DNA of 10,385 nt from Hallerella sp963597395 (GTDB taxonomy: Bacteria; Fibrobacterota; Fibrobacteria; Fibrobacterales; Fibrobacteraceae), in NCBI GenBank assembly GCA_963597395.1, contig CAVBPX010000075.1, forward strand, positions 1 through 10,385, in the 5' to 3' direction. The position numbers and the translations under genes are program-made. Positions 1 to 6,746 of this stretch are shown here, piece by piece. Position 1 is the stretch's first letter, and each line of letters starts with the position of its first letter. The notes below the pieces were generated by a model that worked only from the letters and a program-made list of their open reading frames with translations, made no database searches and was not told where the DNA came from.

Positions 1-16
1 ACCAGCGCGAAGCGTC

Positions 17-47
17 GCAACCAAATTTTTGAAAATTGAATTTTTAG
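17..47. repeat. 31-bp AT-rich direct repeat, left copy
   Basis: This stretch is identical over 31 bases to 10355-10385 at the far end of the window and in the same orientation. It begins with GCAACCAAATTTTTG and ends with GAATTTTTAG. The base before it differs between the copies (C at 16, T at 10354), so the match starts exactly here; the right limit cannot be tested because the window ends at the second copy. Its core is nearly palindromic (AATTTT-TG-AAAATT). It lies beyond the 3' end of the flavin-reductase-like gene. It may belong to a dispersed intergenic repeat family, but only two copies are visible. Confidence 0.75.
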
Positions 48-68
48 AGGTGACCCAAAGGCCATGTA

Positions 69-83
69 GGCTTTCCGAAAGCC
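69..83 (-). terminator. possible short hairpin after the flavin-reductase-like gene
   Basis: Read on the - strand, GGCTTT-CGG-AAAGCC forms a 6-bp stem with a 3-nt loop, starting 8 nt past the stop codon of the flavin-reductase-like gene. There is no T-run directly after it, so it is not a textbook intrinsic terminator. It may be a weak terminator or a 3'-end protecting hairpin. Confidence 0.3.
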
Positions 84-91
84 CGCAAGAT

Positions 92-598
92 TCAGTCCCG
101 CACCAGGACCTTTTGAATCTCGAGAATGTAGAGCGTGTGCAGGTCGTTTTCCGGGTAGTTTTCTTCCAAAACATTTTTATCGACAAAGCTTTCTTCGGTG
201 TAGGGCTCGGCAAAGAGTTTTCTGCACACAAGAACCATCCTGGATTCTTCAAAGAAGGGGGCGTTTCCCTCGTGCGCCATGTGAAAACCCGTCTTTTCGA
301 TTTTGTTTTCGTTCTTTCCGCTCGTGCGACCGGCGTAGGCGAGTTCCTTCCGGTATTCCTTGCCGAAAAAGCATAAGGAAAGCATGTCGGACGAATCGAT
401 CAGGGTCTTTGTAAAGCGCTGCGGGCGAATCGCAATGTAGGCGACGGGCTTGTTCCACATCACTCCGAGGCCTCCCCACGAGGCCGTCATCATATTTGCG
501 CGGCCTGCGTGTTCTGCCGTGACGAGCATCCAGTCGTCGCCAATCAGGCGAAAGGGATTGTCCTTGATTTCCTTGGGACTTATTTCGTGAAAGGACAT
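92..598 (-). CDS. flavin reductase-like (FMN-binding split-barrel) protein
   Basis: The 168-residue product resembles the small flavin-reductase-domain proteins common in anaerobes. These bind FMN in a split beta-barrel and are presumed to be cytoplasmic NAD(P)H:flavin reductases or related oxidoreductases; their substrates are mostly unknown. Recognisable parts are N35-MMTASWGGLGVMWNKP at 35-51, the following AIRPQRFT (56-63) and GRTSGK at 90-95, a phosphate-loop-like segment typical of this family. The C-terminal DLHTLYILEI (152-161) matches the family's closing beta strands. There is no signal peptide or membrane segment. The ATG is set by a strong AGGAGG (complement of 604-609) 5 nt upstream. 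The gene follows mntP after only 19 nt, so the two are probably cotranscribed. The fold is fairly certain; the actual reaction is not. Confidence 0.85.
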   Translation of the reverse strand: MSFHEISPKEIKDNPFRLIGDDWMLVTAEHAGRANMMTASWGGLGVMWNKPVAYIAIRPQRFTKTLIDSSDMLSLCFFGKEYRKELAYAGRTSGKNENKIEKTGFHMAHEGNAPFFEESRMVLVCRKLFAEPYTEESFVDKNVLEENYPENDLHTLYILEIQKVLVRD

Positions 599-617
599 GG
601 AAGCCTCCTGTAAAAAA

Positions 618-1181
618 TTATTTGGTGAGATGTTCCGCGAGAATCTTGAGGCCTATCGCAATGAGGACGATTCCGCCGAGAATTTCCGCGCCGCGGGCCG
701 AAACCTGCTTTCCGACGGACTTTCCGATGTTCGAACCGATTTCCGTCGCCACCAGCGCGACAACTCCGATAATAATGGACGTCCAGACGATTTCGTGCCC
801 GACAAGTCCAAACGAAAGTCCCACGGCAAGCGCGTCAAGGCTCGTAGCGATAGCGAGAGCGGTCAGCGTTTTAAGCCCGAGCTTTTTTGAAAACGTCTTG
901 GATTCTTCTCCTTTTGCCGCTTCCCGGATCATCCGGACGCCGATAAAGCACAAAAGCGCAAAGGCTATCCAGTGATCGACCGCTCCGATAATCGAGGCGA
1001 GAAAAAGTCCGCAAAAGAATCCGGCGAGCGTCATCCCGGTCTGGAAAACGCCAAAAAACGCCCCCATCCTAAAAATATCGAACTGGGAGGTCTCCCGGCG
1101 GCAGAGTCCCACCGAGACGGAAACGGCAAAGCAGTCTATTGCAAGCGCGCATGCGATCAAAAAAACGCTTACCAGGTCCAT
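618..1181 (-). CDS. mntP: manganese efflux pump MntP
   Basis: The 187-residue integral membrane protein matches the MntP/YebN family in length (E. coli MntP is 188) and in its internal repeat. Each half carries the acidic signature helix: ALAIDCFAVS near residues 12-21 and ATSLDALAVG at 112-121, with Asp16 and Asp115 as the expected metal-path carboxylates. Other family marks are HWIAFALLCFIGVRMI (70-85) and the C-terminal AEILGGIVLIAIGLKIL (165-181). About six membrane helices are expected. MntP exports Mn(II) when it accumulates. The start at 1181 was chosen because homologues begin directly at this first helix; an AGGA lies 10 nt upstream. The open frame continues upstream to 1820 only as antisense to the dehydrogenase gene. 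The gene is divergent from the dehydrogenase gene with only 60 bp between starts, which leaves little room for the Mn riboswitch often found before mntP. Confidence 0.92.
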   Translation of the reverse strand: MDLVSVFLIACALAIDCFAVSVSVGLCRRETSQFDIFRMGAFFGVFQTGMTLAGFFCGLFLASIIGAVDHWIAFALLCFIGVRMIREAAKGEESKTFSKKLGLKTLTALAIATSLDALAVGLSFGLVGHEIVWTSIIIGVVALVATEIGSNIGKSVGKQVSARGAEILGGIVLIAIGLKILAEHLTK

Positions 1182-1220
1182 ATGTTGCGAAATCCTATGA
1201 AAAAAGTTAATTTGAAACAG

Positions 1221-1226
1221 AATATA
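1221..1226 (-). promoter_or_regulatory. putative -10 box for mntP
   Basis: On the - strand the 60-bp divergent gap reads TTTTCTATATTCTG, whose TATATT would place a transcription start near 1213, about 32 nt before the mntP ATG. No good -35 is seen; the equivalent position lies in the start of the divergent dehydrogenase gene. A similar TTTTC-plus-TATATT arrangement occurs before atpE, which supports it slightly. Confidence 0.35.
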
Positions 1227-1241
1227 GAAAACAGGCAGCCT

Positions 1242-2042
1242 ATGAAACGTTTCGGTGTGGTTCTTATCACGGGTGCAAGTTCGGGCATCGGCCGGGAACT
1301 TGCCTATGCGCTCGCCCCGCAAGCGGAAAAAATGGTCCTCGTCGCGCGGAGAACCGAAAAGATCGAGGAACTTTCCGCGGATCTTTCCGTCCGTTTTGGA
1401 ACTTCCGCGTTTGCCCTCTCCGCGGACCTCTCCGTTCCGGGCGCTGCCGAACGGGTCTTCGCCGAGGCCAAAAGCCTTGCCGGAAGCGCTCCCGATATGC
1501 TCGTAAACGATGCGGGAATAGGCTTCCAGGGGGATGCTTCGGAAATTTCCGTCGAATCGGAAACCCGGATGATCCGCCTCAATGTCGAAAGCCTCACCGT
1601 TCTTTCCAAGCTCGCCCTCCGCGAAATGTATGCCAAGCGGCACGGTCTCGTTCTGAACATTGCAAGCGTCGCCGGGTTTCAGCCCGGTCCGTATATGGCC
1701 GCCTACTATGCGACCAAGTCCTACGTTCTCTCCTACAGCGAGGCTCTTTCCGAGGAGGCCCGCGCGCACGGCGTCCGCGTCATCGCCTTTTGCCCGGGCT
1801 TTGTCGATACGGAATTTCACCTGAACGCGCGGTCCGAAAAGGGCTTTTTCCGCTGCCTTTTCCGCGAGTCTCCGCGGACCGTCGCCTGGGAAGCCGTCCG
1901 GGCCGTTCTCAAGGGGATGAACGGCGCGGTTGTTCCCGGACGCTTTAACCGCCTGGTCCTTTTTGTGGAACGCTTTCTTTCGCGGCGCTTTCTCGTTCGA
2001 ATTTCCGCTCGCATCCTAAAGGGGAAAAACCGCCGTGTCTAG
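1242..2042 (+). CDS. short-chain dehydrogenase/reductase (SDR), DltE/YqjQ-like
   Basis: The 266-residue protein is a classical SDR: an NAD(P)H-dependent oxidoreductase of one Rossmann domain, cytoplasmic, substrate unknown. The cofactor loop TGASSGIG is at 10-17, followed by a basic pair Arg36-Arg37 after the second strand (LVARR), which usually favours NADP(H). Further motifs are NDAG at 89-92 (normally NNAG), Asn114, Ser142 in IASVAG, and the catalytic Tyr155-x3-Lys159 (YYATK), so the Asn-Ser-Tyr-Lys tetrad is complete. PGFVDTEF (185-192) closes the cofactor pocket. The ATG at 1242 puts the first beta strand at the usual distance from the N-terminus; an in-frame ATG at 1197 would add 15 polar residues without family support. 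The upstream ribosome site is weak. The last 8 nt overlap the cytochrome c gene, suggesting translational coupling. Confidence 0.9.
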   Translation: MKRFGVVLITGASSGIGRELAYALAPQAEKMVLVARRTEKIEELSADLSVRFGTSAFALSADLSVPGAAERVFAEAKSLAGSAPDMLVNDAGIGFQGDASEISVESETRMIRLNVESLTVLSKLALREMYAKRHGLVLNIASVAGFQPGPYMAAYYATKSYVLSYSEALSEEARAHGVRVIAFCPGFVDTEFHLNARSEKGFFRCLFRESPRTVAWEAVRAVLKGMNGAVVPGRFNRLVLFVERFLSRRFLVRISARILKGKNRRV

Positions 2043-2406
2043 GTTTTCAAAAATTCTTTTTCTCTTTGGCGCGCTCGTGAGCCTTCTCTTTGCCGCCGAG
2101 GCTTTTAGGCTCCCGGAGCTTACCGAAAAGGCTCGTGCCGAAGCCTCCGAGCTTTACGACATGGAATGCTATGCGTGCCACCGCTGGAACCGGGCTTTCG
2201 CAGGTCCCGACATGAAAGGGAACGTCATCCGCTACGCGGGGCGTCCCAAGGCCCTTTTTGACTACCTTAAGGACCCGCAACCGATACATCCCGACAAATA
2301 CCGCCCCATGGAAATCAAAAAACTCTCCGACGAGGATGCTTCCCTGATGGTCGCATGGCTCTTTTCGCTTGTCGCGGACAGCACCGCGGGGGACCGTCCC
2401 CGGTAA
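2035..2406 (+). CDS. exported monohaem cytochrome c (class I-like)
   Basis: The 123-residue precursor has a signal peptide (basic MSRFSK, hydrophobic core to about residue 20, likely cleavage after AEA at 21-23). One haem c site follows: CYACH at 45-49 (Cys45 and Cys48 bind the haem, His49 is an axial ligand). GP at 58-59 and PM at 91-92 fit the class I cytochrome c pattern, with Met92 the likely sixth ligand, then a closing helix LSDEDASLMVAWLFSLV (97-113). The mature protein of about 100 residues would be a periplasmic electron carrier. The start is GTG at 2035, inside the end of the dehydrogenase gene, preceded by AGGGG 10 nt upstream; the signal peptide immediately after it supports this start. 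Its redox partner is not in the window; pairing with the dehydrogenase may be only operonic. Confidence 0.85.
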   Translation: MSRFSKILFLFGALVSLLFAAEAFRLPELTEKARAEASELYDMECYACHRWNRAFAGPDMKGNVIRYAGRPKALFDYLKDPQPIHPDKYRPMEIKKLSDEDASLMVAWLFSLVADSTAGDRPR

Positions 2407-2478
2407 ATTCGGCACATCCGAATGGGGTGCATTTTGTCTCCAAAAGGTGCGAATTTGTCAAATTTTTTTCATTTGTAA

Positions 2479-2491
2479 CGGAAATTTTCCG
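2479..2491. promoter_or_regulatory. palindrome CGGAAA-T-TTTCCG, possible operator
   Basis: Two perfect 6-bp inverted half-sites flank a single central base. The palindrome lies 21 bp upstream of the putative TATATT box, overlapping where a -35 element would sit, a usual position for a repressor or activator site. No regulator gene is present to pair with it and the motif is short, so this is a candidate only. Confidence 0.3.
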
Positions 2492-2512
2492 AATTTTGGA
2501 CAATTTTTCTTG

Positions 2513-2518
2513 TATATT
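2513..2518 (+). promoter_or_regulatory. putative -10 box of the ATPase operon promoter
   Basis: TATATT sits in TTTTTCTTGTATATTAG, 44 bp before the atpE ATG, giving an expected leader of roughly 38 nt. The nearest -35-like sequence, TTGGAC at 2496-2501, is only 11 bp away, too close for a standard sigma-70 promoter, so the upstream element is unclear. This is the only sizeable gap between the cytochrome gene and the end of the ATPase operon, so the operon's main promoter is most likely here. Confidence 0.45.
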
Positions 2519-2562
2519 AGCCTAGGACGCCAAAAAAACGCGTCAAGAAATTCGGAGAATTT

Positions 2563-3165
2563 ATGGCAGAAGATTTACAGAACCTGATTGAACGAATCCA
2601 GAAAGAAGCGATCGAAAAGGCGGACGCCGAGTCCTCCAAAATCCTCGCAAAGGCCAAGGACGAGGCCGCAAAAATTCTGGAAAATGCCAAGTCGCAAGCC
2701 GCCACGCTGCTCGAAAAGGCGGACAAGGACTCCGCTTCCTATACGGAACGCAGCAACCGCGCCATTGAACAGGCCGCCCGCGACGTTCTTATCTCCATCG
2801 GCCGCAAAATCGAAAAGATGGTGACCGACATTCTCGCAAAGGAAGTGGAAAAGAACCTTTCGGAAAACACGGTCAAGGAAATGCTCCTGACCCTCGCCAA
2901 AAACTATTCGACGGACCTTTCGCTCGTATTCTCCGATGCGGACAAGGCAAAGCTTTCGTCGTTTGCCGTCGGCGAATTTGCAAAGGCCCTGGGGAAGGGC
3001 GTCACCGTCGAAAGCGATTCCGGCATCAAGTTCGGTTTCCGCATCAAGACGGACGGCGGCAAGGTTTCTCACGAATTTACCGGCGAGGAAATCGCGGCTT
3101 CGCTCGCTTCCGTCGTTCGTCCGGAACTCGCCAAAATTGTTTCGGATGCCGCTCGGGGAAATTAA
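2563..3165 (+). CDS. atpE: V-type ATP synthase subunit E (peripheral stalk)
   Basis: The 200-residue protein has the two-part structure of V/A-ATPase subunit E. A long, Ala/Lys/Glu-rich helical N-terminal half (about 1-90, with repeated AKAKDEAAKILENAKSQA-type segments) would form the peripheral-stalk coiled coil. A globular C-terminal half (about 95-200) would bind the top of the catalytic head. Length fits the family. In the complex it acts as a stator, preventing the A/B head from turning with the rotor. It normally pairs with subunit G/H, for which no gene is seen here. It is the first gene of the operon, as in the Borrelia and Chlamydia clusters, and has a GGAG ribosome site 5 nt before the ATG. 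Assignment rests on the helical pattern, length and strong gene context. Confidence 0.88.
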   Translation: MAEDLQNLIERIQKEAIEKADAESSKILAKAKDEAAKILENAKSQAATLLEKADKDSASYTERSNRAIEQAARDVLISIGRKIEKMVTDILAKEVEKNLSENTVKEMLLTLAKNYSTDLSLVFSDADKAKLSSFAVGEFAKALGKGVTVESDSGIKFGFRIKTDGGKVSHEFTGEEIAASLASVVRPELAKIVSDAARGN

Positions 3166-3168
3166 CGG

Positions 3169-3702
3169 ATGAGCAACGCCGTTTACATAGCAGCCTCGCT
3201 TCCCGCGCTGCGCTTCGGAGACGCCCCGCCGTTCTCCCTTTCGGAACTTCGCAGCCGCTGTGAATGCGTGATGAGCGAAGAGGAACTCGCGACGTTTGAC
3301 GCGCTCCTTTCCGGGGAACCGTGCGACGATCCGTTCGTTTCGGCTTTTCGGGATCACGAAATTCAACTGAAAAACATCCTGGGACATGCGCGTGCCGCTT
3401 CCTGGGGACCGGACGTGCGCTTTGCGGAACGTCCTTTCCGCGGTTATGACGTCACGTTCGCCAAGATGGTCTCGGACGCCGCAGCCAAACCGAATCCGCT
3501 CGAACGCGAAGAGGACTTGGACCGCGCCCGCTTTTGGCTCGTTGACGAGCTGGTTCCGGAGGAAAGCTCCATGGCAAATCTCTATGCGTTTGCCGTCAAG
3601 CTGAAGATTTGTGAGCGCTGGTCCCGGATTTCGACCGAAGCGGGAAATGCCGCGGTTCTCAAAGTGATTAACGATAACGACCCTGCCGCAGGGCAGGAAT
3701 GA
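3169..3702 (+). CDS. DUF2764 family protein, probable ATPase subunit C/d-like component
   Basis: The 177-residue soluble protein lies 3 nt after atpE and 18 nt before atpA. This is where spirochaete, chlamydial and Bacteroidota-type V-ATPase operons carry a small uncharacterised gene. Its N-terminus YIAASLPALRFGDAPPFS (6-23) and the following LSELRSRC look like the DUF2764 opening pattern. The C-terminal part has NPLEREEDLDRARFWLVDEL (109-128) and LYAFAVKLKICERW (138-151), a helical pattern ending in ERW that recalls the helical subunit C (yeast d) of V/A-ATPases. I infer that it caps the rotor ring and joins it to the D shaft, since no other C gene is present. No membrane segment or signal peptide is visible. 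Family assignment is by memory of the motif; the function is inferred. Confidence 0.75.
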   Translation: MSNAVYIAASLPALRFGDAPPFSLSELRSRCECVMSEEELATFDALLSGEPCDDPFVSAFRDHEIQLKNILGHARAASWGPDVRFAERPFRGYDVTFAKMVSDAAAKPNPLEREEDLDRARFWLVDELVPEESSMANLYAFAVKLKICERWSRISTEAGNAAVLKVINDNDPAAGQE

Positions 3703-3720
3703 CCGGAGGTCTTATTTTCA

Positions 3721-5454
3721 ATGGCTAGTATCGGAAAAATTGTCGGTGTGAACGGAAACCTCATCCGTGTCGCATTTGATGGCGCTGTCGCGCAAAACGA
3801 AGTCGGTTTCGCAAAGCTTTCGTCCGGTGTGGAACTGAAATGCGAAGTCATCCGTATTCGCGGTGACTTTGCGGAACTCCAGGTCTTTGAAGATACTTCG
3901 GGCCTCAAGTCGGGCGATGAAGTCCGCTTTACGGGCGAGCTTCTTTCCGTGGAACTCGGACCGGGCCTTCTCACGCAGGTGTTTGACGGCCTCCAGAACC
4001 CGCTGCCGAATCTCGCCGAGGAATGTGGATTTTTCCTCGCTCGCGGCAAGTATCTGCCGGCGCTCCCGCGAAATGTCAAGTGGAGCTTTACCCCGGTCGC
4101 AAAAGTCGGTGACAAGGTCACGGGCGGCGACACGCTCGGAACCGTTCCCGAGGGTATTTTCAAGCACCGCATCATGGTGCCTTTCCGCATCCGTCAGACG
4201 ATGACCGTCGAATCGATTGTCCCTGCCGGCGAACACGTTGTCGAAGACGTTATCGCGACACTCAAGGGCGAAGACGGAAAGACCGTCGAAGTCAAGATGT
4301 TCCAAACGTGGCCCGTCAAGGTTCCTATTAAAAACTATGCGGAACGCCTTCGTCCTTCCACGCCGCTCACGATGCAGCAGCGGATTATCGATACGTTCTT
4401 CCCTGTGATGCAGGGCGGAACCTTCTGCACCCCGGGTCCTTTTGGCGCGGGCAAGACGGTTCTTCAGCAGCTGATGAGCCGCTATGCGGACGTCGATATC
4501 GTAATTCTCGCCGCTTGCGGAGAACGCGCGGGCGAAGTCGTGGAAACCCTTCGCGAATTCCCCGAACTGACGGACCCGCGCACGGGCAAGAGCCTGATGG
4601 AGCGGACGCTTATCATTTGCAACACGAGTTCGATGCCCGTCGCCGCGCGTGAAGCTTCCGTCTATACGGGCGTGACCATTGCCGAATATTACCGTCAGAT
4701 GGGGCTCAATGTGCTTCTTCTTGCGGACTCGACTTCCCGATGGGCACAGGCGCTTCGCGAAATGAGCGGCCGTCTGGAAGAAATTCCGGGCGAAGAAGCT
4801 TTCCCCGCTTACCTGGAATCGACCATCGCCTCGTTCTACGAACGTGGCGGTGTCGTAAGGCTCCGTGACGGTTCCACGGGTTCCGTCACCATCGGCGGCT
4901 CCGTTTCCCCGGCCGGCGGTAACTTCGAGGAACCTGTGACCCAGGCCACTCTGAAGGTCGTCGGCGCGTTCCTCGGGCTTTCCCGCGAACGTTCCGATCA
5001 GCGCCGCTTCCCGGCCATTCACCCGCTGGAATCCTGGTCCAAATACGAGGGCATCATCGACCCGAACAAGGTGGCCGAAGCCCGTCACGTTCTCGTCGCC
5101 GGAAACGACGTAAACCAGATGATGAAGGTCGTCGGCGAAGAAGGAACGTCCATCGACGACTTTGTCGTCTATTTAAAATCCGAATATCTCGATTCCGTCT
5201 ATCTGCAGCAGGACGCCTATCACGAAATTGATGCGGCCTGTTCCGCGGAAAGGCAAAAGTACGTCTTTGACCGCGTCTATGCCATTTTGAAAACTTCGTT
5301 TGCCTTTGGCGACAAGGACTCCGCCCGCGGATTCTTCCTCAAGCTCACGCAGGCGACCAAGGACTGGAACCGCGTTGCGTTCAATTCCGATGATTTCAAA
5401 AAGCTCGAAGAGCAGATTTTCAGCTCCGTAAAGGAGGTCTCCAAGAATGTCTAA
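3721..5454 (+). CDS. atpA: V-type ATP synthase subunit A (catalytic)
   Basis: The 577-residue protein is the catalytic, nucleotide-hydrolysing subunit of the V/A-type ATPase and has the usual length. In order it shows the N-terminal beta-barrel (1-70) and the A-specific non-homologous insert region (about 110-190). The Walker A loop GPFGAGKT follows at 239-246 (Lys245, Thr246). Then come CGERAGEV at 266-273, containing the catalytic Glu268 region, the Walker B-type strand VLLLADSTSRWAQALRE (331-347), GRLEEIPGEEAFPAYL (350-365), and a helical C-terminal domain. All key catalytic motifs are intact. The ATG at 3721 is preceded by a strong GGAGGT (3705-3710). The stop overlaps the start of atpB by 8 nt, a sign of translational coupling that helps keep A and B equimolar. 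Confidence 0.98.
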   Translation: MASIGKIVGVNGNLIRVAFDGAVAQNEVGFAKLSSGVELKCEVIRIRGDFAELQVFEDTSGLKSGDEVRFTGELLSVELGPGLLTQVFDGLQNPLPNLAEECGFFLARGKYLPALPRNVKWSFTPVAKVGDKVTGGDTLGTVPEGIFKHRIMVPFRIRQTMTVESIVPAGEHVVEDVIATLKGEDGKTVEVKMFQTWPVKVPIKNYAERLRPSTPLTMQQRIIDTFFPVMQGGTFCTPGPFGAGKTVLQQLMSRYADVDIVILAACGERAGEVVETLREFPELTDPRTGKSLMERTLIICNTSSMPVAAREASVYTGVTIAEYYRQMGLNVLLLADSTSRWAQALREMSGRLEEIPGEEAFPAYLESTIASFYERGGVVRLRDGSTGSVTIGGSVSPAGGNFEEPVTQATLKVVGAFLGLSRERSDQRRFPAIHPLESWSKYEGIIDPNKVAEARHVLVAGNDVNQMMKVVGEEGTSIDDFVVYLKSEYLDSVYLQQDAYHEIDAACSAERQKYVFDRVYAILKTSFAFGDKDSARGFFLKLTQATKDWNRVAFNSDDFKKLEEQIFSSVKEVSKNV

Positions 5455-6745
5455 GGTTTATCACCGCATCGAAAACATTGCCGGAAGCGTCATTACCGTC
5501 AAGGCGGACGCCGTTGCCAACCAGGAACTCGCCCGCGTCACAAGCGCACAGGGAGAATCCCTTGCGCGTGTCATCCGCATCGACGGCGACAAAGTGGACT
5601 TGCAGGTCTTTGCGGGCGCCCGCGGCATTTCAACGGATTCCCAGGTTCGCTTCTTTGGGCATCCGATGGAAGTTCCGTTTAGCGATGCGCTTCTCGGACG
5701 CGTTTTTGACGGTGCGGGAAATCCGCGTGACAACGGCCCGGTCATCGAAGAAAATCCGGTCCAGATCGGCGGTCCGTCTGTGAACCCTGCCAAGCGTATC
5801 ATTCCGAAAAAGATGGTCCGCACCGGCATTCCGATGATCGATGTTTTCAATACGCTGGTCGTTTCGCAAAAGCTTCCGATCTTTTCCGTGGCAGGCGAAC
5901 CCTATAACCAGCTCCTTGCGCGGATTGCGCTCCAGGCCGAAGTCGATGTCATTGTCCTCGGCGGCATGGGACTTAAATACGACGACTATCTTTATCTTCG
6001 CGACTACCTCGACAAGAACGGTGCGCTTTCCCGCACGGTGATGTACGTTCACACGGCGTCCGACCCGATCGTGGAATGCCTTCTTGTTCCGGACGAGGCT
6101 CTTGCCGTTGCCGAACAGTTTGCGACCCGCGGCAAGAACGTCCTTGTGCTTTTGACCGACATGACGAACTTTGCCGACGCGCTCAAGGAAATTTCCATTA
6201 CGATGGAGCAGATTCCGTCGAACCGCGGATACCCCGGCGACCTTTATTCGCAGCTCGCGAGCCGTTATGAAAAGGCCGTTGACTTCGAAGGCTCCGGTTC
6301 CATTACGATTCTCGCCGTGACGACGATGCCCGGCGACGACGTGACACATCCGGTCCCGGACAATACGGGCTACATTACGGAAGGTCAGTTCTACCTGAAG
6401 CATGGAAGAATCGAACCGTTCGGCTCGCTTTCGCGATTGAAACAGCAGGTGAACGGCAAGACCCGCGGCGACCATCGCACCATCATGAATACGATGATCC
6501 AGCTCTATGCGAGCTACAAGGAAACGCTCGAAAAGCAGTCGATGGGCTTCCGCATGAGCAACTGGGACAACAAGCTTTTGAAATACGGCGAACGCTTCGA
6601 AAAGGAAATGATGGACCTTTCGGTAAACATTCCCCTCGAAAAGGCGCTCGACCTCGGATGGGAAATCCTTGCGGACTGCTTTACGCCTGAAGAAACCGGT
6701 ATTCCGTCCAAGATGATTAGTCAGTATTGGCCCAAGAAGGGGTAA
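5447..6745 (+). CDS. atpB: V-type ATP synthase subunit B (non-catalytic)
   Basis: The 432-residue protein is the regulatory, non-catalytic partner of subunit A in the A3B3 head. It has the family layout: N-terminal barrel, central RecA-like domain, C-terminal helices. The position of the Walker A loop is occupied by SVAGEPYNQL (147-156), lacking the GKT of a P-loop, as expected for B subunits. GGMGLKYDDYLYL (172-184), TDMTNFADALKEIS and SNRGYPGDLYSQLASRYEKA are further family hallmarks, the last carrying the conserved Arg that reaches towards the A-subunit site. The start codon lies inside the end of atpA and is served by AAGGAGGTC (5431-5439) within the atpA coding region. It ends 1 nt before atpD. 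No sign of damage or unusual composition. Confidence 0.97.
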   Translation: MSKVYHRIENIAGSVITVKADAVANQELARVTSAQGESLARVIRIDGDKVDLQVFAGARGISTDSQVRFFGHPMEVPFSDALLGRVFDGAGNPRDNGPVIEENPVQIGGPSVNPAKRIIPKKMVRTGIPMIDVFNTLVVSQKLPIFSVAGEPYNQLLARIALQAEVDVIVLGGMGLKYDDYLYLRDYLDKNGALSRTVMYVHTASDPIVECLLVPDEALAVAEQFATRGKNVLVLLTDMTNFADALKEISITMEQIPSNRGYPGDLYSQLASRYEKAVDFEGSGSITILAVTTMPGDDVTHPVPDNTGYITEGQFYLKHGRIEPFGSLSRLKQQVNGKTRGDHRTIMNTMIQLYASYKETLEKQSMGFRMSNWDNKLLKYGERFEKEMMDLSVNIPLEKALDLGWEILADCFTPEETGIPSKMISQYWPKKG

Positions 6746-6746
6746 T

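Larger units (their letters stand above)
2407..2562. other. AT-rich intergenic region before the ATPase operon
   Basis: This 156-bp gap contains no credible gene. It holds a 6-bp hairpin ATTCGG-CACAT-CCGAAT (2407-2423) just after the cytochrome stop codon, without a T-run directly behind it, so termination there is doubtful. Further on it has T-rich tracts, a near-perfect palindrome (2479-2491) and a TATATT box (2513-2518) ahead of atpE. The ribosome site GGAG at 2554-2557 precedes the atpE ATG by 5 nt. Confidence 0.6.

Noticed and set aside
29..376. Open frame on the + strand at the left edge
   Set aside because: It starts within the AT-rich repeat and then lies antisense to the flavin-reductase-like gene, which has the better ribosome site and family motifs.
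1182..1820. N-terminal 213-residue extension of the mntP frame, antisense to the dehydrogenase gene
   Set aside because: MntP homologues begin at the helix starting at 1181. The extension is charged, non-family sequence opposite a clear SDR gene and reflects codon bias leaving the antisense frame open.
2395..2423. Hairpins around the cytochrome stop codon (GGGGA-CCG-TCCCC and ATTCGG-CACAT-CCGAAT) as a terminator
   Set aside because: The stems are short and neither is followed directly by a T-run; the first overlaps coding sequence.
3718..5088. Long antisense open frame opposite atpA
   Set aside because: It mirrors a strongly conserved catalytic subunit gene; the product is Arg/His/Asp-rich with no recognisable domain. 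It is an artefact of codon bias.
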